DNA of 64,000 nucleotides. Origin: Paramacrobiotus metropolitanus. Lineage: Eukaryota; Tardigrada; Eutardigrada; Parachela; Macrobiotidae. The notes beneath the pieces were generated by a model. It ran no database searches and had not been told where the DNA came from. It saw only the letters and a program-made list of their open reading frames with translations. Made by a program: the position numbers and the translations under genes. How positions within the stretch are numbered: position 1 is the first letter of the stretch; each line of letters opens with the position of its first letter. Of the stretch, positions 12,892 through 25,800 are shown piece by piece. Location of the stretch: the NCBI RefSeq assembly GCF_019649055.1, contig NW_026570483.1, forward strand, positions 1 to 64,000, written 5' to 3'.

Positions 12892-15800
12892 TTATGTCTG
12901 TAATACTTATATAGATCGAAATGGGTGCTACCTACCTGATACTAGCGTCCGCCACTCCCACTCTGACCCACCCCAAAAGTTCCCGTCATTGAAGCGGCCG
13001 GTACTAAATGTGACCTTACATTTGCAAATCTCAAGATTCATTGCGTTCAGCCGTATTCAAGAATTCGATGAACCGGCTGAACCGACCATCAGACCCGAAA
13101 ACGAACTAGTGAACCTTTTTTCTCGCGTCAAATCATTTTGGGTAGCCGGCAAAGACATTTTTTCCAAAAGGTCACCCGCCATAGTTATACACTATAAATG
13201 GTCACGTGACCACCGAATCTATGGTTAGGAAAGGTCACCCGGGTGACCTCTAACCGGTTTCTGACTCAGGAAGAAAAACTAATAGTACCTGTCCATAAAA
13301 AACAACGTTAAAGTTTGAAATTACCGAAACCTATTAAGCCACGCCCACAAACCCAGTTACATAGGTAACACGCAACCACAAGTAGTGACCAACAAGTATT
13401 TCATACTATTCCTGCTCATAAAACGTGACAAATCAAATAAAATAAAAATCTTTACCGTTACCAGTGAATTACTAGGTAACCGACCCTATGTCATGGTAAC
13501 CACTGCAGTAACAGGTACCGTTACAACGGTGGTAGCTGATACTGATATCGTTTTGGTTACCGTTTTATTAGTCACATTAGTAGCGGGCACCGCTACTAAT
13601 TTAATAACGAAAACCGGTACTACCGCTATCATTGTAGTAACGGGTACCGTTATTAAAGTGGTAACGGGCACCGTTACCATGGTGACAACAAGTTACCAAC
13701 AATGTTTACAGAGAAACGATTGCTAGCGGCGTCGCAAACTAAGATAACGGCTTTGCAATCACAGCAGACTGTACGGGAAGTCAAATAGGGGTGCTTTGGA
13801 CTTGGTTACATATGGTAACCATATATATTACAATGGTACCGCTACCGTTACCAAAGGTCATGGGGTTAGATACCAAAATCTTTTACTTTTTCGGACTCAG
13901 AAAGAGAAACTGATCAAAACCGTCCATAGAACACATAGTTTTTGTGCCACCGGGCCATTTTCACTTAAACCCCGCCTTCGGACGATCAGGATTGGTCGGT
14001 GGGCGTTATTATGTCTGTAATACTTATATAGATCGAAATGGGTGCTACCTACCTGATACTAGCGTCCGCCACTCCCACTCTGACCCACCCCAAAAGTTCC
14101 CGTCATTGAAGCGGCCGGTACTAAATGTGACCTTACATTTGCAAATCTCAAGATTCATTGCGTTCAGCCGTATTCAAGAATTCGATGAACCGGCTGAACC
14201 GACCATCAGACCCGAAAACGAACTAGTGAACCTTTTTTCTCGCGTCAAATTGTTTTGGGTAGCCAGCAAAGACATTTTTTCAAAAGGTCACCCGCCATAG
14301 TTATACACTATAAATGGTCACGTGACCACCGAATCTATGGTTAGGAAAGGTCACCCGGGTGACCTCTAACCGGTTTCTGACTCAGGAAGAAAAACTAATA
14401 GTACCTGTCCATAAAAAACAACGTTAAAGTTTGAAATTACCGAAACCTATTAAGCCACGCCCACAAACCCAGTTACATAGGTAACACGCAACCACAAGTA
14501 GTGACCAACAAGTATTTCATACTATTCCTGCTCATAAAAACGTGACAAATCAAATAAAATAAAAATCTTTACCGTTACCAGTGAATTACTAGGTAACCGA
14601 CCCTATGTCATGGTAACCACTGCAGTAACAGGTACCGTTACAACGGTGGTAGCTGATACTGATATCGTTTTGGTTACCGTTTTATTAGTCACATTAGTAG
14701 CGGGCACCGCTACTAATTTAATAACGAAAACCGGTACTACCGCTATCATTGTAGTAACGGGTACCGTTATTAAAGTGGTAACGGGCACCGTTACCATGGT
14801 GACAACAAGTTACCAACAATGTTTACAGAGAAACGATTGCTAGCGGCGTCGCAAACTAAGATAACGGCTTTGCAATCACAGCAGACTGTACGGGAAGTCA
14901 AATAGGGGTGCTTTGGACTTGGTTACATATGGTAACCATATATATTACAATGGTACCGCTACCGTTACCAAAGGTCATGGAATTAGATACCAAAATCTTT
15001 TACTTTTTCGGACTCAGAAAGAGAAACTGATCAAAACCGTCCATAGAACACATAGTTTTTGTGCCACCGGGCCATTTTCACTTAAACCCCGCCTTCGGAC
15101 GATCCGGATTGGTCGGTGGGCGTTATTATGTCTGTAATACTTATATAGATCGAAATGGGTGCTACCTACCTGATACTAGCGTCCGCCACTCCCACTCTGA
15201 CCCACCCCAAAAGTTCCCGTCATTGAAGCGGCCGGTACTAAATGTGACCTTACATTTCCAAATCTCAAGATTCATTGCGTTCACCCGATTTCGAGATTTC
15301 GATGAACCGGCTGAACCGACTATCGACCAAAAACGAACTAGTGAACCTGTTTTTTCTCGCGTCAAATCATTTTGGGTAGTCGGCAAAAACTTTTTTCCCA
15401 AAGGTCACCCGCCAGAGTTATACACTATAAATGGTCACGTGACCACCGAATCTATGGTTAGGAAAGGTCACCCGGGTGACCTCTAACCGGTTTCTGACTC
15501 AGGAAGAAAAACTAATAGTACCTGTCCATAAAAAACAACGTTAAAGTTTGAAATTACCGAAACCTATTAAGCCACGCCCACAAACCCAGTTACATAGGTA
15601 ACACGCAACCACAAGTAGTGACCAACAAGTATTTCATACTATTCCTGCTCATAAAAACGTGACAAATCAAATAAAATAAAAATCTTTACCGTTACCAGTG
15701 AATTACTAGGTAACCGACCCTATGTCATGGTAACCACTGCAGTAACAGGTACCGTTACAACGGTGGTAGCTGATACTGATATCGTTTTGGTTACCGTTTT

Positions 15801-18740
15801 ATTAGTCACATTAGTAGCGGGCACCGCTACTAATTTAATAACGAAAACCGGTACTACCGCTATCATTGTAGTAACGGGTACCGTTATTAAAGTGGTAACG
15901 GGCACCGTTACCATGGTGACAACAAGTTACCAACAATGTTTACAGAGAAACGATTGCTAGCGGCGTCGCAAACTAAGATAACGGCTTTGCAATCACAGCA
16001 GACTGTACGGGAAGTCAAATAGGGGTGCTTTGGACTTGGTTACATATGGTAACCATATATATTACAATGGTACCGCTACCGTTACCAAAGGTCATGGGGT
16101 TAGATACCAAAATCTTTTACTTTTTCGGACTCAGAAAGAGAAACTGATCAAAACCGTCCATAGAACACATAGTTTTTGTGCCACCGGGCCATTTTCACTT
16201 AAACCCCGCCTTCGGACGATCCGGATTGGTCGGTGGGCGTTATTATGTCTGTAATACTTATATAGATCGAAATGGGTGCTACCTACCTGATACTAGCGTC
16301 CGCCACTCCCACTCTGACCCACCCCAAAAGTTCCCGTCATTGAAGCGGCCGGTACTAAATGTGACCTTACATTTGCAAATCTCAAGATTCATTGCGTTCA
16401 GCCGATTTCGAGATTTCGATGAACCGGCTGAACCGACTATCCTACCAAAAAACGAACTAGTGAACCTGTTTTCTCACGTCAAATCATTTTGGGTAGTCGG
16501 CAAAAACTTTTTTCCCAAAGGTCACCCGCCAGAGTTATACACTATAAATGGTCACGTGACCACCGAATCTATGGTTAGGAAAGGTCACCCGGGTGACCTC
16601 TAACCGGTTTCTGACTCAGGAAGAAAAACTAATAGTACCTGTCCATAAAAACAACGTTAAAGTTTGAAATTACCGAAACCTATTAAGCCACGCCCACAAA
16701 CCCAGTTACATAGGTAACACGCAACCACAAGTAGTGACCAACAAGTATTTCATACTATTCCTGCTCATAAAAACGTGACAAATCAAATAAAATAAAATCT
16801 TTACCGTTACCAGTGAATTACTAGGTAACCGACCCTATGTCATGGTAACCACTGCAGTAACAGGTACCGTTACAACGGTGGTAGCTGATACTGATATCGT
16901 TTTGGTTACCGTTTTATTAGTCACATTAGTAGCGGGCACCGCTACTAATTTAATAACGAAAACCGGTACTACCGCTATCATTGTAGTAACGGGTACCGTT
17001 ATTAAAGTGGTAACGGGCACCGTTACCATGGTGACAACAAGTTACCAACAATGTTTACAGAGAAACGATTGCTAGCGGCGTCGCAAACTAAGATAACGGC
17101 TTTGCAATCACAGCAGACTGTACGGGAAGTCAAATAGGGGTGCTTTGGACTTGGTTACATATGGTAACCATATATATTACAATGGTACCGCTACCGTTAC
17201 CAAAGGTCATGGGGTTAGATACCAAAATCTTTTACTTTTTCGGACTCAGAAAGAGAAACTGATCAAAACCGTCCATAGAACACATAGTTTTTGTGCCACC
17301 GGGCCATTTTCACTTAAACCCCGCCTTCGGACGATCAGGATTGGTCGGTGGGCGTTATTATGTCTGTAATACTTATATAGATCGAAATGGGTGCTACCTA
17401 CCTGATACTAGCGTCCGCCACTCCCACTCTGACCCACCCCAAAAGTTCCCGTCATTGAAGCGGCCGGTACTAAATGTGACCTTACATTTGCAAATCTCAA
17501 GATTCATTGCGTTCACCCGATTTCGAGATTTCGATGAACCGGCTGAACCGACTATCCTACCAAAAAACGAACTAGTGAACCTGTTTTCTCACGTCAAATC
17601 ATTTTGGGTAGTCGGCAAAAACTTTTTTCCCAAAGGTCACCCGCCAGAGTTATACACTATAAATGGTCACGTGACCACCGAATCTATGGTTAGGAAAGGT
17701 CACCCAGGTGACCTTTTACCAATTTCTGACTCAGGAAGAAAAACTAATAGTATTTGCCCATAAAAAACAACGTTGAAATTTGAAATTACCGAAACTCATT
17801 AAGCCACGCCCAAAAACCAAGTTACATAGGTAACACGTAACCAAAAGATGTGACCGACATGTATTTCATACTATTTTGCTCAAAAAAGACGTGACATTTC
17901 AAACAAAGAAGAAATCGTCGCAGTTACAAGTAACTACACGGTAACCGACTATATGTCATGGTAACCAATGCAGTAACAGGTGCCGTTACAACGGTGGTAG
18001 CTGATACTGCTATCATTTTGGTACCGGTTTTAGTTACATTAGTAGCGGCACCGCTACTAATTTAATAACGAATTGGTACTACAGTGATAGCGGTACCGCT
18101 ATCACTGTAGTAACGGGTACCGTTATTACAGTGGTAACGGGCACCGTTACCATGTTGGTAACGGGTTACCAACAATGTTTACAGAGCAAACTGTTGCAAA
18201 CAGCGTCGCAAATGAAGCTAACGACTTGGCAATCACAGCAGACTGTGTGGGAAGTCAAATAGGGTGCTTTGGACTTGGTACATATGGTAACCATATATAT
18301 TACAATGGTAACGCTACCGTTACCAAAGGTCATGGGGTCAGATATCAAAATCTTTTATTTTTTTGGACTCAGGAAGAGAAACTGATCAAAACCGGTCCAT
18401 AAAACACGGATAGTTTTTGTGCCACCGGCCATTTTCACTTAAACCCCGCCTTCGGACGATCCGGATTGGTCGGTGGGCGTTATTATGTCTGTAATACTTA
18501 TATAGATCGAAATGGGTGCTACCTACCTGATACTAGCGTCCGCCACCCCACTCTGACCCACCCCAAAAGTTCCCCGTCATTGAAGCGGCCGGTACTAAAT
18601 GTGACCTTACATTTGCAAATCTGAAGATTCATTGCGTTCACCCGATTTCGAGGTTTCGATGAACCGGCTGAACCGACTATCAGACCAAAAAACGAACTAT
18701 TGAACCTTTTTTTTCACGTCAAATCATTCTGGGTAGTCGG
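12892..18740 (+). repeat. Satellite array, block 4 (five full units)
   Basis: Unit landmarks are at 12901, 14018, 15135, 16252 and 17367 (1115-1125 bp), then a partial unit from 18492 joined to insert A3 near 18740. The first four are the CCCGGG-palindrome subtype. The fifth starts as that subtype and switches near 17,700 to the CCCAGG subtype (also seen at 7435 and 32167), so it is a recombinant. That unit also has several one-base gaps. A TAGATCGAAATGGG variant marks the unit starts of this block. Confidence 0.94.
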
Positions 18741-19189
18741 CGGCGTGACCGGCATGCGGACATCAATGCCGCGCGGGCGGAGTCAGCCACCGCAACCGGC
18801 GCCCGGGAAAGAGTGCGTGCTGCGTGGCGAATGCAGCAGGCTGTTATGGCGGAGGAGAGGCGGGACTTCAAGGAAACACCATCAGGTCCACGCCGGCGTC
18901 CGGGAAGACCGGTGTTTTCCACGACCAAACACCGGCGGACACTGAACCTGTTCCGCCTCTCCTGCCGGCCCGTCGGTCACTGGCGGTCAAACCAAGTGCC
19001 GGTTCGCCGGAGCCGCAAGCGTCGCCAACAAGTGCTGCGGACCCACCAGTTGTCCCGGTGCACCACCCTGCGGACATGGACGAACTCCTTGAGTTCTGAG
19101 CCTGATGTAGGAGACCAGAAGTTCCAGGCGCCGTCCACTCCACAGTCCTACGGGTGGTTCGCCGCGACAACCGATGGGTACACAAATAG
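18741..19189 (+). pseudogene. 5'-truncated type A ORF remnant
   Basis: This corresponds to codons ~46-191 of the intact ORF at 33563. There is no start codon in the original frame. A one-base insertion near 19,096 (GAGTTCTGAG where other copies have GAGTTCGAG) also breaks the acidic C-terminal segment. It is non-coding in its present state. Confidence 0.7.
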
Positions 19190-19854
19190 GTTATATTTTG
19201 TGTTTTTGGTAGTTTGATTTTTCTTTTCTTTTTTTTATTTTGTCATAATTAAAATAAAATAAAAATAATAAAATTGCAAAACTGCCCAAAAAAGCTGTTT
19301 GTTGTGTTGGTGTTTGTTGTGTGGTTTTTTATGTTGTTTTTGTTCAAATGTTCAAATAAAATTAAAGTAAAATAAAACGAAAAAACGCAAAACTGCCAAA
19401 AATATGATGTAATTTAATTTTCAAAATATTTTGTTGTTTTGTTTATTTGCTCTTTTGTTTACCTTTTTGTTTTTTTGTGTAAAATTTGTGTTCATTGGTT
19501 AAACTGAAGATAAAACCGAAGAAACCATAATACAGTCAACATGAAGTTTGAAGTGCATTCCTAGATTATTCAGAACCACATCACATTACAAGTGCCTTCC
19601 ACCCACTTCCTGGTCCGCTTACTTTCTATCAATACCTCAAATATCTAGCAAGGTTTTACCTGCCAATTACCTGAGCCTGTCAATTGCTGACTAAAGTGTG
19701 CGACCATTTGAATTAACAAATCCAAAAGGAAAAGACTAAAACAACTAATTCGTTGTTGCTGACGGTCAACAGTATTACAGACAATCGTATGCACCGGAGG
19801 TGCATAACGAGGCCTGCCCCTTACGAGGCCACGCTGTCGGCCGCAGTCTACTTG
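18741..19854 (+). mobile_element. Insert A3, internally truncated type A element
   Basis: Satellite sequence reading GGGTAGTCGG passes directly into the middle of the type A ORF (CGGCGTGACCGGCATGCGG), with TCGGC shared at the join. This suggests a microhomology-mediated deletion of the leader and the first ~45 codons rather than ordinary 5' truncation, because the join lies about 145 bp beyond the usual insertion point in the unit. The 3' half, AT-rich trailer and terminal module ending CTACTTG are retained. Confidence 0.75.
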
Positions 19855-22800
19855 TAATACTTATATGATTAGGAAGGTGGTACCTACCTGATACGAACGT
19901 CCGCCACGCCCACTCTGACCCACCCCAAAAGTTTCCGTCATTAAAGCGGCCGGTACTAAATGTGACCTTACATTTGCAAATCTCAAGATTCATTGCGTTC
20001 AGCCGTATTCAAGAATTCGATGAACCGGCTGAACCGACCATCAGACCCGAAAACGAACTAGTGAACCTTTTTTCTCGCGTCAAATTATTTTGGGTAGCCG
20101 GCAAAGACATTTTTCAAAAGGTCACCCGCCATAGTTATACACTATAAATGGTCACGTGACCACCGAATCTATGGTTAGGAAAGGTCACCCGGGTGACCTC
20201 TAACCGGTTTCTGACTCAGGAAGAAAACTAATAGTACCTGTCCATAAAAAACAACGTTAAAGTTTGAAATTACCGAAACCTATTAAGCCACGCCCACAAA
20301 CCCAGTTACATAGGTAACACGCAACCACAAGTAGTGACCAACAAGTATTTCATACTATTCCTGCTCACAAAAAACGTGACAAATCAAATAAAATAAAATC
20401 TTTACCGTTACCAGTGAATTACTAGGTAACCGACCCTATGTCATGGTAACCACTGCAGTAACAGGTACCGTTACAACGGTGGTAGCTGATACTGATATCG
20501 TTTTGGTTACCGTTTTATTAGTTACATTAGTAGCGGGCACCGCTACTAATTTAATAACGAAACCGGTACTACCGCTATCATTGTAGTAACGGGTACCGTT
20601 ATTAAAGTGGTAACGGGCACCGTTACCATGGTGACAACAAGTTACCAACAATGTTTACAGAGCAAACGATTGCTAGCGGCGTCGCAAACTAAGATAACGG
20701 CTTTGCAATCACAGCAGACTGTACGGGAAGTCAAATAGGGGTGCTTTGGACTTGGTTACATATGGTAACCATATATATTACAATGGTACCGCTACCGTTA
20801 CCAAAGGTCATGGGGTTAGATACCAAAATCTTTTACTTTTTCGGACTCAGAAAGAGAAACTGATCAAAACCGTCCATAGAACACATAGTTTTTGTGCCAC
20901 CGGGCCATTTTCACTTAAACCCCGCCTTCGGACGATCAGGATTGGTCGGTGGGCGTTATTATGTCTGTAATACTTATATGATTAGGAAGGGGTGGTACCT
21001 ACCTGATACGAACGTCCGCCACGCCCACTCTGACCCACCGCAAAAGTTTCCGTCATTAAAGCGGCCGGTACTAAATGTGACCTTACATTTGCAAATCTAA
21101 AGATTCATTGCGTTCACCCGATTTCGAGATTTCGATGAACCGGCTGAACCGACCATCAGACCCGAAAACGAACTAGTGAACCTTTTTTCTCGCGTCAAAT
21201 TATTTTGGGTAGCCAGCAAAGACATTTTTTCAAAAGGTCACCCGCCATAGTTATACACTATAAATGGTCACGTGACCACCGAATCTATGGTTAGGAAAGG
21301 TCACCCGGGTGACCTCTAACCGGTTTCTGACTCAGGAAGAAAAACTAATAGTACCTGTCCATAAAAAACAACGTTAAAGTTTGAAATTACCGAAACCTAT
21401 TAAGCCACGCCCACAAACCCAGTTACATAGGTAACACGCAACCACAAGTAGTGACCAACAAGTATTTCATACTATTCCTGCTCACAAAAACGTGACAAAT
21501 CAAATAAAATAAAATCTTTACCGTTACCAGTGAATTACTAGGTAACCGACCCTATGTCATGGTAACCACTGCAGTAACAGGTACCGTTACAACGGTGGTA
21601 GCTGATACTGATATCGTTTTGGTTACCGTTTTATTATCACATTAGTAGCGGGCACCGCTACTAATTTAATAACGAAAACCGGTACTACCGCTATCATTGT
21701 AGTAACGGGTACCGTTATTAAAGTGGTAACGGGCACCGTTACCATGGTGACAACAAGTTACCAACAATGTTTACAGAGCAAACGATTGCTAGCGGCGTCG
21801 CAAACTAAGATAACGGCTTTGCAATCACAGCAGACTGTACGGGAAGTCAAATAGGGGTGCTTTGGACTTGGTTACATATGGTAACCATATATATTACAAT
21901 GGTACCGCTACCGTTACCAAAGGTCATGGGGTTAGATACCAAAATCTTTTACTTTTTCGGACTCAGAAAGAGAAACTGATCAAAACCGTCCATAGAACAC
22001 ATAGTTTTTGTGCCACCGGGCCATTTTCACTTAAACCCCGCCTTCGGACGATCAGGATTGGTCGGTGGGCGTTATTATGTCTGTAATACTTATATGATTA
22101 GGAAGGGGTGGTACCTACCTGATACGAACGTCCGCCACGCCCACTCTGACCCACCGCAAAAGTTTCCGTCATTAAAGCGGCCGGTACTAAATGTGACCTT
22201 ACATTTGCAAATCTAAAGATTCATTGCGTTCACCCGATTTCGAGATTTCGATGAACCGGCTGAACCGACCATCAGACCCGAAAACGAACTAGTGAACCTT
22301 TTTTCTCGCGTCAAATTATTTTGGGTAGCCAGCAAAGACATTTTTTCAAAAGGTCACCCGCCATAGTTATACACTATAAATGGTCACGTGACCACCGAAT
22401 CTATGGTTAGGAAAGGTCACCCGGGTGACCTCTAACCGGTTTCTGACTCAGGAAGAAAAACTAATAGTACCTGTCCATAAAAAACAACGTTAAAGTTTGA
22501 AATTACCGAAACCTATTAAGCCACGCCCACAAACCCAGTTACATAGGTAACACGCAACCACAAGTAGTGACCAACAAGTATTTCATACTATTCCTGCTCA
22601 CAAAAAACGTGACAAATCAAATAAAATAAAAATCTTTACCGTTACCAGTGAATTACTAGGTAACCGACCCTATGTCATGGTAACCACTGCAGTAACAGGT
22701 ACCGTTACAACGGTGGTAGCTGATACTGATATCGTTTTGGTTACCGTTTTATTAGTCACATTAGTAGCGGGCACCGCTACTAATTTAATAACGAAACCGG

Positions 22801-25800
22801 TACTACCGCTATCATTGTAGTAACGGGTACCGTTATTAAAGTGGTAACGGGCACCGTTACCATGGTGACAACAAGTTACCAACAATGTTTACAGAGCAAA
22901 CGATTGCTAGCGGCGTCGCAAACTAAGATAACGGCTTTGCAATCACAGCAGACTGTACGGGAAGTCAAATAGGGGTGCTTTGGACTTGGTTACATATGGT
23001 AACCATATATATTACAATGGTACCGCTACCGTTACCAAAGGTCATGGGGTTAGATACCAAAATCTTTTACTTTTTCGGACTCAGAAAGAGAAACTGATCA
23101 AAACCGTCCATAGAACACATAGTTTTTGTGCCACCGGGCCATTTTCACTTAAACCCCGCCTTCGGACGATCAGGATTGGTCGGTGGGCGTTATTATGTCT
23201 GTAATACTTATATGATTAGGAAGGGGTGGTACCTACCTGATACGAACGTCCGCCACGCCCACTCTGACCCACCCCAAAAGTTCCCGTCATTGAAGCGGCC
23301 GGTACTAAATGTGACCTTACATTTGCAAATCTCAAGATTCATTGCGTTCAGCCGTATTCAAGAATTCGATGAACCGGCTGAACCGACCATCAGACCCGAA
23401 AACGAACTAGTGAACCTTTTTTCTCGCGTCAAATTGTTTTGGGTAGCCAGCAAAGACATTTTTTCAAAAGGTCACCCGCCATAGTTATACACTATAAATG
23501 GTCACGTGACCACCGAATCTATGGTTAGGAAAGGTCACCCGGGTGACCTCTAACCGGTTTCTGACTCAGGAAGAAAAACTAATAGTACCTGTCCATAAAA
23601 AACAACGTTAAAGTTTGAAATTACCGAAACCTATTAAGCCACGCCCACAAACCCAGTTACATAGGTAACACGCAACCACAAGTAGTGACCAACAAGTATT
23701 TCATACTATTCCTGCTCACAAAACGTGACAAATCAAATAAAATAAAATCTTTACCGTTACCAGTGAATTACTAGGTAACCGACCCTATGTCATGGTAACC
23801 ACTGCAGTAACAGGTACCGTTACAACGGTGGTAGCTGATACTGATATCGTTTTGGTTACCGTTTTATTAGTCACATTAGTAGCGGGCACCGCTACTAATT
23901 TAATAACGAAAACCGGTACTACCGCTATCATTGTAGTAACGGGTACCGTTATTAAAGTGGTAACGGGCACCGTTACCATGGTGACAACAAGTTACCAACA
24001 ATGTTTACAGAGCAAACGATTGCTAGCGGCGTCGCAAACTAAGATAACGGCTTTGCAATCACAGCAGACTGTACGGGAAGTCAAATAGGGGTGCTTTGGA
24101 CTTGGTTACATATGGTAACCATATATATTACAATGGTACCGCTACCGTTACCAAAGGTCATGGGGTTAGATACCAAAATCTTTTACTTTTCGGACTCAGA
24201 AGAGAAACTGATCAAAACCGTCCATAGAACACATAGTTTTTGTGCCACCGGGCCATTTTCACTTAAACCCCGCCTTCGGACGATCAGGATTGGTCGGTGG
24301 GCGTTATTATGTCTGTAATACTTATATAGATCGAAATGGGGGTGGTACCTACCTGATACTAGCGTCCGCCACTCCACTCTGACCCACCCCAAAGTTCCGT
24401 CATTGAAGCGGCCGGTACTAAATGTGACCTTACATTTGCAAATCTCAAGATTCATTGCGTTCACCCGATTTCGAGATTTCGATGAACCGGCTGAACCGAC
24501 CATCAGACCGAAAACGAACTAGTGAACCTTTTTTCTCGCGTCAAATTATTTTGGGTAGTCGGCAAAGACATTTTTCCCAAAGGTCACCCGCCAGAGTTAT
24601 ACACTATAAATGGTCACGTGACCACCGAATCTATGGTTAGGAAAGGTCACCCGGGTGACCTCTAACCGGTTTCTGACTCAGGAAGAAAAACTAATAGTAC
24701 CTGTCCATAAAAACAACGTTAAAGTTTGAAATTACCGAAACCTATTAAGCCACGCCCACAAACCCAGTTACATAGGTAACACGCAACCACAAGTAGTGAC
24801 CAACAAGTATTTCATACTATTCCTGCTCATAAAAACGTGACAAATCAAATAAAATAAAAATCTTTACCGTTACCAGTGAATTACTAGGTAACCGACCCTA
24901 TCATGGTAACCACTGCAGTAACAGGTACCGTTACAACGGTGGTAGCTGATACTGATATCGTTTTGGTTACCGTTTTATTAGTCACATTAGTAGCGGGCAC
25001 CGCTACTAATTTAATAACGAAAACCGGTACTACCGCTATCATTGTAGTAACGGGTACCGTTATTAAAGTGGTAACGGGCACCGTTACCATGGTGACAACA
25101 AGTTACCAACAATGTTTACAGAGCAAACGATTGCTAGCGGCGTCGCAAACTAAGATAACGGCTTTGCAATCACAGCAGACTGTACGGGAAGTCAAATAGG
25201 GGTGCTTTGGACTTGGTTACATATGGTAACCATATATATTACAATGGTACCGCTACCGTTACCAAAGGTCATGGGGTTAGATACCAAAATCTTTTACTTT
25301 TCGGACTCAGAAGAGAAACTGATCAAAACCGTCCATAGAACACATAGTTTTTGTGCCCACCGGGCCATTTCACTTAAACCCCGCCTTCGGACGATCAGGA
25401 TTGGTCGGTGGGCGTTATTATGTCTGTAATACTTATATAGATCGAAATGGGGGTGCTACCTACCTGATACGAGTCGTCCGCCACCCACTCTGACCCACCC
25501 CAAAAGTTTCCCGTCATTAAAGCGGCCGGTACTAAATGTGACCTTACATTTGCAAATCTCAAGATTCATTGCGTTCATCCGATTTCGAGATTTCGATGAA
25601 CCGGCTGAACCGACCATCAGACCGAAAACGAACTAGTGAACCTTTTTTCTCGCGTCAAATTATTTTGGGTAGTCGGCAAACTTTTTTCAAAGGTCACCCG
25701 CCATAGTTATACACTATAAATGGTCACGTGACCACCGAATCTATGGTTAGGAAAGGTCACCCGGGTGACCTCTAACCGGTTTCTGACTCAGGAAGAAAAA

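Noticed and set aside
14018-14300. Recurrent frame beginning MPPGHFHLNPAFGRSGLVGG across units
   Set aside because: It spans the unit junction and breaks at different places in different units through single-base gaps, so it is not maintained as a protein.
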